Shown here one piece after another: positions 1 to 11,737 of a stretch of DNA of 64,000 bases (position 1 is the stretch's first letter; the number at the start of each line of letters is the position of its first letter). Both the position numbers and the translations under genes were made by a program. The notes below the pieces were generated by a model that saw only the letters and a list, made by a program, of their open reading frames with translations, had not been told where the DNA came from and searched no databases. Source of the stretch: Setaria digitata (taxonomy: Eukaryota > Nematoda > Chromadorea > Rhabditida > Setariidae). The stretch lies in contig RCAB01000164.1 of the NCBI GenBank assembly GCA_003640385.1, positions 1 to 64,000 on the forward strand, read 5' to 3'.

Positions 1-929
1 AAAATTTTTTTCGAATAACAGATTTCTTAAACAAAAAAAAAGAGGAGGAAGCCCATTGCTATCAGCTTAATGATTTCGGCATTTTCAAACGTTTCATATC
101 AACATTGATTGCAATAAATAAAAAGGAACCATTAGTAGCAGGAGCAATTACTAAAGAGAAATGATAGCTAAAATTAAAAACTTAAGGTAGGCTGAAAATG
201 GAATAACTGTGGTAAATGGTAAATACTGAAGTCTAAGTGTAGTCCAGCATTTAATTATTGACCAAAAAAATCTTTTCCATTTTGAAAAATTACAACTTTA
301 TTTAGAAACTTATCTCAATAACACCCCTTTTTACGATTCATTTTGTAAATACACGAGTGACTGCGTGACACTGCATTCATAAAAATCACGGAGAAAGAAG
401 AAGAAACGAAAAGTAAACGCAATCAACATCATAACACATAAAAAATGAATTTTAGTTTTGAAAATTATTAAAATGGATGGAAAATTTTGGTTAAAATTAA
501 AAACGAAAATAATCATATTATGAATGATAAAAAGGTGAGAAATGAGTCAATTTATAGGACAGGTGTGTTTTGAGTTTCTAATTATCCAAATTTGACATAT
601 CTTTTAGTAGTGCCATTGATAAGCTGAAAAAAAAAAAAAAAAAAAAAAAAAAAATAAGCGTTTAATCCTTAAGAAGTGGAAAATCAATGAAATCTTGAAG
701 TGTCCATTAAGAAATGTGAAAATATCTCGAATAGATCTAAAGACCGAATGGAATGACTGTCATTTAGAGAAACAGATATGAACTACTTAATCCATAAAAC
801 TGATCGATTCAGTAGCCGGTTAATATTTCCCGTAATGCTTATTCAGTGTAATCGAAATATGGTATTGAAATATTATTATAAGGAAGGTTTATTTCATCAT
901 CAAAATGATATCGCGATAATACCTTATAC

Positions 930-1260
930 TGATATTATTTCATTATTATTATTAATATATTATACTGATACCATTATAATCAATACAATAATGATAATAG
1001 CGATAATAATAGTACTACTAAAAGTAATAATAATAATGAGAATTGTATCATTAACAATTATGACTGCTATTGTAATAATGTTATGACAAAAACGATTTAG
1101 ATCTAAAGTGCTAATAATGGTAGCAATAACACCAGTAATTACAATAATAATATTAAGACACATAATACATAATGTTAATAATAGTAATAAAGAGATTATT
1201 AAAAAAAAAAAAAAAAATAATAATAGTACTAATTACAATGATAATAATAGAGGGAGAGAG
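930..1260. repeat. Imperfect AT-rich trinucleotide (ATA/ATT) island
   Basis: The stretch is dominated by degenerate ATA, ATT and AAT triplets with occasional G or C, so frames stay open on both strands by composition alone. Similar islands occur near 5.76-6.05, 47.87-47.95, 54.52-54.66 and 58.55-58.74 kb. Confidence 0.6.
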
Positions 1261-2363
1261 AATTTGAGATATGCTTCACATTAAGACTAATAGAAGAGTG
1301 ATTAGTGGAAGCTACTGTAAACTGAAGCAAATATGGGAGGACTTGAAAGACATACAGATGTATTCTCCATTAAATTAGAACAACGATATACTTAGAAAAC
1401 ATACCATTAACCAGCATTACCCACCCAAGTTGTCACTACCCGAAAAACTTCCCCGTATATCATTTAATTTTACCTTGAATTAATGAATCATCATCATCAA
1501 TTTTTTTTTTTTTTTTTCATTTTGCAATTTCCAGAAAAAGAAAAAAAAAAAGTAGTAGGTGTGCATTAGACTATCGAAATGATTAGTATGTTTGGTAAAT
1601 AAAACAATTTCAAAGGCGATAGATATCTAAAACTGAATGCTATCATTACATTAAACGATCTCATTTCAATAACATCGTTGAATCTTCTTTAGAAAGTTTT
1701 TTTTTTTTTTCAGATAATTCCATCCATATCATTATCATTCTTCCACAGTCACAAGCTCTATTTTAGTCTATTTCTTTTACCCTTTTTTTTTTCTCTCTCT
1801 TTTTTTTTGCTTCTAGTCTATGCAGTGTATCTAAGTAGACAAAAATATTTGGAATGAAAAGAGATGGAAGAAAAAACGGAAGACATAATATAACTGCATG
1901 GAATGTTAATGTATTCCAACCTAGTAATGCATATAATTGTGAAAGCTAAAGGGAGAAAGGCTTAGACTAGAATGAAGGATGATAGGATGAGTGAAAAAGT
2001 GAATGGAGGAGAGGAAGGATGAAAAGGGGTTTGGGATTAATCCTGAAAAATTACCTTTTATATATTTTAGAGTAAAAAGAAATTCTTTCGTTCTATCATT
2101 AGCTTCATCTAATTCACATCGAGCTAAGGCAACATTGAACAAATTCAAACTTTGCCAAGTTGTTAATTCATAAAATTAATTTAAAAAAAACGAAAAATTC
2201 AATAAAATTTATAAACTAAAATAGTGATATTAAATTTCTAAAAAACATATGAAGAAATAGTGAAATTCTTGAGCTTCGATTTGTTATCATATACAAAATG
2301 AGAAAAGAGTGAATGAATTAATTAGCATGGAAAGGTAAACAGGTAGCTTCAGAAGTACACTGA

Positions 2364-2600
2364 AACTTCACTCCTCAGCTTGGCGTGCGTGAATCCCGCC
2401 CCCATCGGACCCACGCAACGCACAACGTCATTTAACGACACCGCCATCAACCTCTCTCCGTGACCCAACCAATCTAACTCACGCATATTCACGCAAACAT
2501 ACATACACGCATACACACACACACACACACATACACCCTATAGACGCATAAACACACATACATATATACATATAACATACACGTACAGACGTACACATAA
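2364..2600. other. Locally GC-rich patch followed by a CA microsatellite
   Basis: About 2364-2480 is clearly richer in G+C than its surroundings, with several CpG and CCC runs, and is followed by an (AC)n tract around 2505-2533. No coding frame or RNA structure was recognised. It could be a regulatory element or an unrecognised promoter, or the remnant of a mobile element. Confidence 0.4.
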
Positions 2601-4202
2601 ACCTAGATAGATACGTACGTAACGCAAGGAGAAGAAGTAATTAGACTGGCTGCCTGTGCATGAAAATAGTTTTGAGAAGTATGAAGAGAGGTAACGGAGT
2701 ATGGAGTATTTAGAGATTTCATTAGATGTGAAGGATCAATGATTGGTGAAAGCAGCGTGAAATGAAAGGAATTAATTATTTGCATCTGAGAAAGCAAAAG
2801 AAAACGAAAAAAATTTATCTGTTTGTTGTAAAAAAAAAAAAAAAGAAAGAAAAAATTAATGATAAGGAAGAAATAAATAGAGCAGATTGCAGGTAATGAA
2901 GTAGATTTCATGGACAGGTAAGATTAGTAATTATGAAATTGTACGAGAAGTTTGCATACTTTCATTCACTAATCCATCTATTGACTAATTAAATTAATAC
3001 AGTATATAAGGGTGGTAATTTAATTTAAAATTATAATTTTAATTTTTCCTTTTCTTCCTTTTTTTTTTTTTTTTTTTTTTTTTCTGGAAATAAAAAGGAT
3101 ATAATTAACGATGCAGTCAGTCATCGATAAAATAATAAGACATATCAAGCAGTACTTACTTCATTTTTCCCCTCTGTTCACAGTCACTAGGATCAGCAAC
3201 CAGTTTAATGGCATTAAAATGCGATGATTTAACCCTTTCCTCTCTTTATACAACTTTCCCCATTCTCCTGTCCCCTTATGTCCACTCCTCTCTGTCACTC
3301 TTGTCCCCCATCTCACTGTCCACCCGTCTTCTTGTCATTTCTCTTTCTTCATCTCAGCTTCATTATTTCTCCTTATGGTTTACTGATTACTAGAAACCAG
3401 GAGATTTTTCAACTATGAAGGAAAATCAAAAATAATTTATAAAACCGATTAGTATGACATATTCAATAAGTTCATTTTATAAATTAAAAAAAAAATAAGA
3501 AAACAAAAATAAAGAGAAGAAATAATGAAAAAAAAAAAAAGTGAAATACTATGTGTTGGTTGCAGTGTAAATTTTACATTTTTTAATGAGAAATTTATGT
3601 GTAAACTTTTTTCTTTTTGAACTTTTCTGAAAATATGATATGCAAGGAGGAAAGGATTTAATATCATTTCAGGTCTAGACAAATAAAGTACTGGTCTGCT
3701 AAGGGAAGGAAATGGAAAGGAATAGGTCTAATATCACAAGTGACTCATTCATTTTAAGCCTGTGTTAACAATTATGAGAAATAAATTTAATTAGTGAACG
3801 AAGTGAGAAGAATGAGAGAAATTGAAACCAACAATGATGCAATTGAATCTGTTCGTAACATATATTAGAGAGAAGGCCACCTAATCCATCGGAAGCGATG
3901 AGAGGAGAAGAATTCAGAGAAAAGTTTGTTCTGATGAAAATCCCAACAATTAGAACTGCTGCTGTTCGTGTCGTTCACGGATTAAACTGACTATTTCCCC
4001 GTCTAGGATTATATTTCACATATTGTCTTAATCAAGCCAGATTTCTCATTTCCTTTCATCTTACTTTCTCTATTTACTTTCCACCATCTCTTTCGCCTTT
4101 TCCCGTCGCTCGGGTAGTTCAGGTTAATCTCAGTCAATCAATCAATCCAGGATAACAGAAATTTTTCAAGTGTAGTGCAACTGTAACAAGTGAATCTTCC
4201 TT

Positions 4203-4232
4203 GTCTGGACGTACAATCAATCAATCAATCAA
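4203..4232. repeat. AATC tetranucleotide microsatellite
   Basis: Four or more tandem AATC units lie here; a shorter run of the same unit occurs about 80 bp upstream (near 4131-4147). Confidence 0.7.
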
Positions 4233-5754
4233 CAGTTTAACAAAACTCGTTTGTTTACTCCTAATTAATTACGTACAAGTTAATGCTGAAAAAATTCAAC
4301 CACTCGTTGGACACTTTATGTAGCACACATGGCGTAGATGTCACATTGGAAAAAATTTTCATTTTATCAAAGATAATTTGTCCTTTGAAAATGCTGTCAT
4401 ATTCTTTCATTCTTTCACTGATGATTCTTTCCTTCATTCACATTTATCAGTGCTCAGATGAGTGAAGTTTTTAGTAAAAATAGAGAGGGAAAAAAAAGTC
4501 ATGAATATCAATCAGTAATTTCAATTGATATTTACGTCAATCTTTTTATTGCTGTGCAAGATATTGGTGATATTTGTTGAAATAAAGCATTTCTCGAAGT
4601 ACTGATAAGAGATGTGGTGAATGGAAAGAAAGCAAAGCATTCGTTCAATTTAGCGAATAGAGTGTAATCATAAAATTTTATGATAAAATGATTTGATGCA
4701 TTTCATTTCACGTTTCTATGTGTGAACAAATTACACAGATATAAAAGAAATTTGAATGATTAGGACACAATATATTGTTGTTTGTATCACCTTTATTGAT
4801 TTAGCATATAGTTGTATTTATTGTAACTAATTCAATATTCAAGAAATATTTCGACAATTGATGGTACGTTTTCGAAGTGATAATGGAAGGAAAAAAAAAA
4901 AAATAAAAAGAGCCAGTCGGATCAAAATGCCTGTCGCCAAAATGTCTGCTGATTGGAACATTTCTATCCAAATCAAAACTACTAGACTATAGCATAATTT
5001 CATTGCAGATTAAATGATCGATCATATGGAAGGTATCATTTAAGCAGCTTCAATATTTACATTAATATACAAAATGAATTATTTATTATCAGTAGTGTTT
5101 CGATATAGAATTACAAAACAGAGTGATAATCTAAAAGAGTGGAAGGTGAAAGAAACGAAGGAACCAGTATTTATGAGACAAGTGATAAGACTGATCATAT
5201 GGCAAAATGATATTGGCAATGCTGCTATCAAAGTCGCTTTAGTTGGAAAGATGTATGCCTATCATTTACAATTAACTTCAACTTCTTAAATTCTGATTAC
5301 AAATATAAAAAATAAGCAAATTTTACGACTCAGAGCGGTACCCATTAATATGATTCTGTTGACAAAATAATGTATAAGTGGCTCAATTCTCCTACATTTC
5401 TCCGAAAAAAAAAAAAAAAACTGAAATCATCTGCTACAAACAGACTAGTTAAAAGTTAGGCTTCTGACGGAATAAAATATATCTTGAGTAAGAATGCAAT
5501 AAGTGATACGTATTATCCATATCTTTGGTGCTAAATTTGGAATAATTCGTTCAATCAGTGATCATTCGTCAGCTGAGATGTAGCAGTGTACTAAATGAGT
5601 AGCTAATCAAAATGTATCGTCTTCCAGTAACAGCTGTTGAATCATGTTGAAGCCTAATGATAAACATAAATCGAAATCCGATGCTATCAACACTTTAACA
5701 GCCAACAATAGACATATCATATCATTAAGTATAACATCTCTTGGATCATCCAAG

Positions 5755-6055
5755 TTGGCACAACATTATCAACAGCAGCAACACACATGACAGTATTAAT
5801 AACAACAGCAATATCACAAATGCAAGCATCTACAATATCACAAATACCACCAGTAACAACAATATTATAAATCCTAACAACAGTAATCACAGAAATATTG
5901 ATACTAACAATAACAGTAATGATACGAATATTAACATTAACAATTAACAATAACAACCAAAATTCAAATATCGATAACAACAATAAACATCACAAATATC
6001 GTCAACAACAATAGCAACGCCACAAACATTAGCATCAACAACAGCAGTAATCTGT
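5755..6055. repeat. Imperfect AAC/AAT trinucleotide island
   Basis: Degenerate AAC, AAT, AGC and ATC triplets give an Asn/Thr/Ser-rich frame on the plus strand and a Val/Ile-rich frame on the minus strand. Both openings are explained by the repeat. No start context, splice partner or domain supports coding. Confidence 0.65.
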
Positions 6056-7150
6056 ATTTATTGTGACAAAATTTTACAGACAAGACGACATAGCGTTTAG
6101 ATTTCTTTTAAAATTTACCAGTACAACACAGTTAGTTATTTGCTTTACTGTATGTAGGATTGGAAGCTTTAGAAATTCAATCAATGCAAGTGAGAATCCC
6201 GAAGAGAGTGTCAGGGCGATTTTCTGCAATCACATTTGTTGTTACTAATTCACTGTAATAATGTCATTATCATTGTTATTATTACAGCTGCTACTGTTTC
6301 AATAATTGAACCTAATTAATTTCAATGCTATTCACAGCTATGAAGAACAATAAATTGGCTTCATTATTTCTACTGTTCAATAGAGTGTATTAGCAATGAT
6401 CAACATTACTTCATCTAATCAGTGCATCTAAATTTTCTACAAACATTTCAGCTAAAATTAATAAAACTTGTGCAACACTATCAGACTTGCTAGATAATTA
6501 ACTTCAGCAACTTCCATTTTGTGCGAAATTTAAGCCTCTGCCAACAGCTCAGCATTGTATTTGTTCATAACACATTATAAATGTTAGCAATGAAAAAAAC
6601 CTCTGCTATCGATAGACTGATTTTCACATGGTGCAGATAATGGCAGTAATAGGCATTAATTTACTAGTCATTTAGAATAATGCGGCTAAAGCGAAATAAT
6701 TAAGTGGACGAAAAAATAGAAGTGATGAAGAAAGTCGAGATTCAATCATTGGGGCATTTATCGTAGCACTTCCATATATTAATGGTAAAATTCGATTATC
6801 TTATCAATTGTGTTTCTTTTGTTTTATGAAACTTAATTTTTTTTTTTTTTTTTTACCTGATCAAATCGTCTAAACAGTTTGCTTGTAAAGAGAACGAAAA
6901 ACCAAACGAATTGCATAATCATTCAGGATTCTGTAACCCGACCGACTTTAAAAATGGAGCCAGTTAAACTGAAAGTGATATCAGAAAAATTTTCCCTTGT
7001 TTATTTTTGTCATTTTTTGTCCAGTTATTTTTACTGTTTTGCTTGTAATAATTAATCTTTTTCGGCAGTAACTCTGCAGCTGATAGTGAACCTAGAAATG
7101 TATATGTTGGATTGGCAGTATCTGAAATTAGTGTTCTCTCAGTGATCCTG

Positions 7151-7235
7151 GATTCATATCATTATCTTCATTGATCCAAGAATCATTATCATCTCAATGA
7201 CCCAAAAGTCATTATCATCTTAATGATTTAGGAAT
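7151..7235. repeat. About 27-bp degenerate tandem repeat, three copies
   Basis: Three diverged units share a core like ATCATTATC(A/T)TC(A/T)(A/C)AATGA. They are followed by a related partial copy near 7250-7275. Confidence 0.5.
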
Positions 7236-8041
7236 TAACATTATTGAGATGGCATTGATTCTTGGATATCATTATATCTTTTCGTTTTCTTAAAAATTCA
7301 TCACACAATCATTATTGTTTATTCCATTTGCTCCAGAGAGGCCTTTTTTTGCAAAGAAACCACTGATATGATAAAAGATTATTTTTGCAAACGTCTGCAC
7401 ACAATTGAAATGTTTGAAAATGATATGCATTAAAACTGAAACTAAGATTGAAAATTCCATGGGTCATTTGATCCTTTTTCAGTCTGTGTTTGATGCAGTC
7501 CGTTTCATTTTTTTTAAGATTACCCATTTATTTATTTATTTTTATGATTACTGATTATAACCATTAGTATTTCTCGTCTTGATATTATTTGTTTATACAC
7601 GTATATATTATGCTGCTCAATTTTAGGTCATAATTTTCAGGAATTTTTATTAATTGTGTCATTACTAGCAAGCAATTTAGAGCCAGTTAGCTTCCACTTA
7701 TATCTTTATGAGTAATACTATATATCATTTTTGTTAATTTATTGCTTAAATTCCACCTTCAGTTTTAGATTTCTATGACCATTAAAATGAAGTAAATTTG
7801 AAATTGTATTTTGCCTAATATCTATCAAATTTTCACGTTATTTCACAACATTTCTTATAAACATCAGCATAAATTACTCTGAAATTTTGCAAATCTTCAA
7901 TTTCTAATTATTTTACTGATCATATATCACTTATCGACATTACTGATGCAAAAATTTTGAAGAAGGAAAATTATTTGTTAGGTTTCTAAATGAAGTTAAT
8001 TTATGCTTAACAGCACATAAAAAAATCGCCTAAAATATTCT

Positions 8042-8212
8042 AAACTAGGCATAAGCTAAAACCAAACAATCTCGGTGTATCTCAATAACAGCGAGTCAAG
8101 ATAAAGATCAACAACAAGCTACTGATAGTTTCTGATAAGTGATATATATCACTCATATATGGATTCATTAAATTTATGAAAATATTGTTATCTACAAGTT
8201 ACCAGACTAACA

Positions 8213-8246
<34 letters not shown>

Positions 8247-8442
8247 ATGTCACAATTCTTAAAAAGAATTTTAAACTGTTAATCTGATAACTTGCAGATG
8301 ATAATATTTTCATAAATTTAATGAATCCATAAGTGTTAACTGTCAGCAGTTATCAGTATCATGTTAATTTTAGCATATCTTGCTTGACTCACTGTTATCA
8401 AGATATGCCTAACTTGTTTGGTTTCAGCTTATGTCTAGTTTC
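8042..8442. mobile_element. 400-bp foldback (MITE-like) inverted-repeat element
   Basis: Two arms of about 170-175 bp (8042-8215 and 8274-8442) are reverse complements of each other over almost their whole length with scattered mismatches, separated by a short A-rich centre. Matching blocks include the outer ends (AACTAGGCATAAGCTAAAAC against the complement of GTTTCAGCTTATGTCTAGTT) and the inner block around ATGGATTCATTAAATTTATG. No transposase frame lies between the arms, as expected of a non-autonomous foldback or MITE. Target-site duplications were not clear. It could also form a long hairpin RNA if transcribed. Confidence 0.75.
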
Positions 8443-8713
8443 GTTATACCAGAATAGCTAGTAGCTTGTTGATTCCATTTGAGTAAAAAATTGAGGACAC
8501 AGCTGTGATATGAACTAATTTTACTGCTTCATCATTAGTCACAAAAAATTAAGTAATTTTTTCTCCTTTTATTTTTTACATAAAAATAAGCATAGGAGAG
8601 GAAGAAAAAAAAAATAACTGCACTCACTGTTCATAAATGACACGGTAGCGGAAAAAAAATGTGAGATGAAATTTTTCCCTTTTCACTTTCACTTCATCTC
8701 ATTTCAGGTCAGC

Positions 8714-8735
8714 TTACCTTACCTTACCTTACCTT
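8714..8735. repeat. ACCTT pentanucleotide repeat, four copies
   Basis: Four tandem ACCTT units (TTACC in another register) lie in a locally GC-richer pyrimidine stretch. Confidence 0.7.
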
Positions 8736-11700
8736 AGCTTTCTTTGCTTTCGCTTCCCCGCTCCACGCCCTTTTTCCAGAACCGATATACTTCCACCACA
8801 CATACACTATTCAGCCACACCCAACTTAATTTTCTGCACGATGAATATTCTCGAGACCGTAGTTAATGGATTAAACAAATTTAAGATCCTTTTCTAGTTA
8901 ACACATTCTGCTACATGCTGTATCATTTGCTTCGAATATGTTAGAATTTTGCTTAGCTTTATTTTTCTTTTTGGCAATACCGTTGATTATTCATTCGCAA
9001 TTAGAACGTTATCATAGCAAAGCACTTGTTAGAGGGTAAGATACTGGAACAGTTATGCTTACTTAGAATAAGACGCTAGAAACTGGACTACTTAGTTAGA
9101 AGGCTAATTCATCCATGTGAAAATGCAACAAAACATGTTTGATAGTTTATTTTTCTTTTTTCTTTTTTTTTTTTTCAGTGGTTAAATTTCCTATATATGC
9201 CACTATCTGATAAAATAAAATGCTATGTACAAATTGGTTTCGTCTTTCTTTTAGTGTGATTTACTTTCTTTCGCTCATTTTATATTTCATCCTAGATAAT
9301 GTGCGATTACAAAATAAGACTAGGATAATGCTTTCTTCTTTTTTTTTACTCTCATTTCTTTTTATTATAAAAGAAAAAAAATTTAAGCGATAAAAGAAAA
9401 TGCAAGTAGGTGTGAGCTAGAAAGATTCCTCAGGAGTCAAGGGATAAAAATTTGATTAAATTTTCAGTTGAATTAACATTTTTTTGCGTAATTTAAGAAT
9501 GATAAACCATATGCATCTAATTTAATTCACACTTCCTGCTTGGCAAAAAGATTTTAAGATTCTCAAATTTTTTTTTACTTATATATTTGAAGCAACAAAT
9601 CAAAATTAGCTAAATTATGCTGATAATGATTATATTAAATTTTGTGAAAAAGTCAATTTATGCAAATTTTTTACCTTATCTGAATGATGCAATAAACAGT
9701 AAGCAAGCTGTGATACAGCTATTATAACAAGAATGAAAATATGGATTTTATTAAAATTTTATAAAAAAAAATTTTTTAAAACAAAAAAAAAAGAGAGACC
9801 AACATTTTTTATTGCAGAGTAATGATCGATATCTTACTTTTCAAGTTAAAATTTTCATACTGAATTATGTCATCTGCATAATAAATTAATGTTTCATTTA
9901 TTGTTGATTTATTTTAGAATTGCAATTGTCTTCCCTAATTTTATTTATTATTTAACAATTTATGCAAATAAAGAAAACTAATCTCTAATTAGTTGCATTC
10001 TTTGACTCCAATTATTTATGTTCTATAAGCCTTAAAAGAAGGAAAATTACCGAACAAATAAGTGTGCAATTATTTTTGAAATATTGGTGCAGCTATTAGC
10101 TTCTGCTTATTTAGCTACTCACAGAAATGTCAATAAATTAATACTCAAGAATAAATTGATTTTTTCAAGATTAAATTTTGGTGGATATTTATTAAATCTA
10201 GGAGAAATAGCCGACATTCAGCCTTGGATAAATTGAGAAGCTGGCTGACAGGCTTTATATTATTCTATATATTAAAGAATCCAAATAACAATAACTAAGC
10301 CCATAATCTATTAGATTGATTATGTCTTCCGAATGGATTATGTTTGATTGTCAAGAAGCTCCTGAGCCAGAAATATGGATTTACAAAGTGGATGATGACA
10401 AGTCTCACCATTTTAAAAAATTTTTCTCGTCATTTGATATTTTTGTAATGCAAAAGTTTTTCTCCTCTTTAAATAAGTTAATTTTTAAAGATTACTTCTG
10501 AAGAACTAATTAGTACAGTGGAAAATGAGTAAGTTAACCTTTAAAGATTACTTTGGAAGGATTAACTATTACAACGGAAAATGAATGAATAAGGTAAGAA
10601 TAGATAACGCTCAGTTTATTAAAACCTTATTTAGCTAAACTTGTACGAAGGTCCATTTTTCTTTCTGTAATAATCTAACTGCTTATTATTTTGTCATATT
10701 AAAAAGTGTTTTTTTTTTGGAAAAAAAAAAAGCAAAAAGTGAAAAAATAGACGATACTGTGTATGGTTTGTGTGCTGAAGTACATGCAGGAACATGATAC
10801 AGTATGAAGTAGTATAAAAGTAGTATGAAATATTGAAGCTGATTATATCGAACTAGCATCTTATTTAAGAAACAAGACTGAAATCATCATAATGAAGAAC
10901 TTGATCTGTTGAATTTTTTCTTTTTTAAGATATTTGACAATATTTTGTAAATAAAAGATATATTAGCTATATGATGTTCACTGCAAATGTTAACTTATAA
11001 GCAAGAATAGTGTAACTGGAACATAAATTTTAGTGTCAATTTTTGAATAGGATAAATCCTAGGCTTTTAATGCATCATTATGGCTTAAAGCGCATTATAG
11101 TCCATCATAAAATGTTTTAATCAAGCAGCTTAATGAAATCTGATTTTGACATGATCGAAGGTTCCTTTGTCAGTCAAACGAAATTTTTAAATTAGTTTCC
11201 AATAATTTCACGGCTTTTCTTCTTCATTTTTTTCTTTCAAAATTTTGAAAAAAAAAAAAAGAAAAAAATTAATCAGAAAAGTTTTTCAAAATCAAAAATT
11301 AGATTTCCTTCTCAATAACTATTTTATCTGTCCTAAAAGTTTCATTTAATTTTTAAAACCAACCGACATTTCACTTTTCGTAGTGTTATCCGATTTTAAA
11401 ATATATTATCCAATGGATATAAAAGAATTAAAATAATTGCACAAAAGTTTAGTTCCTACTGTACGTTGATAGCTTTTCATTTTGGCAAATGAGAAATCAG
11501 TTCTGATTAATAAATTAATTGATGAATCATTTTCAATTAAGAATTTGATTTTCTCTTAATCATTTCAGGGTTTTTTTTTTTTTTTGTCTAATTTCAAGCT
11601 GAAAAATAATCTCAAAATTTATTCAAACTCTACATTCATTCCATTATAAGGAAATTTAAATTACGTTCAAAATTTATGCATTAAAATTAACATCCAATTT

Positions 11701-11737
11701 CCAGGTACTAAATGATTAATACAAATGACTGTCCTAA

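Larger units (their letters stand above)
1..11704. other. Gene-poor AT-rich region
   Basis: I found no convincing gene here on either strand. The open frames are short (60-100 codons), low in complexity or rich in Phe/Ile/Lys/Asn, and lack splice partners. The stretch holds many A/T homopolymers (for example A about 628-653, T about 3060-3083, A about 8218-8244), trinucleotide islands, a GC-rich patch near 2.4 kb and a foldback element at 8.0-8.4 kb, listed separately. It may contain the distal promoter of the GPCR that begins at 11.7 kb. Confidence 0.6.

Noticed and set aside
778..1163. Overlapping frames on both strands
   Set aside because: Ile/Leu-rich products of an ATA/ATT island; no start context or homology.
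5717..5983. Asn/Thr-rich plus and Val/Ile-rich minus frames
   Set aside because: Explained by the AAC/AAT trinucleotide island.
10316..10501. 61-codon plus-strand frame with acidic segment
   Set aside because: No splice partner, no domain, and the second half is Phe/Lys-rich.
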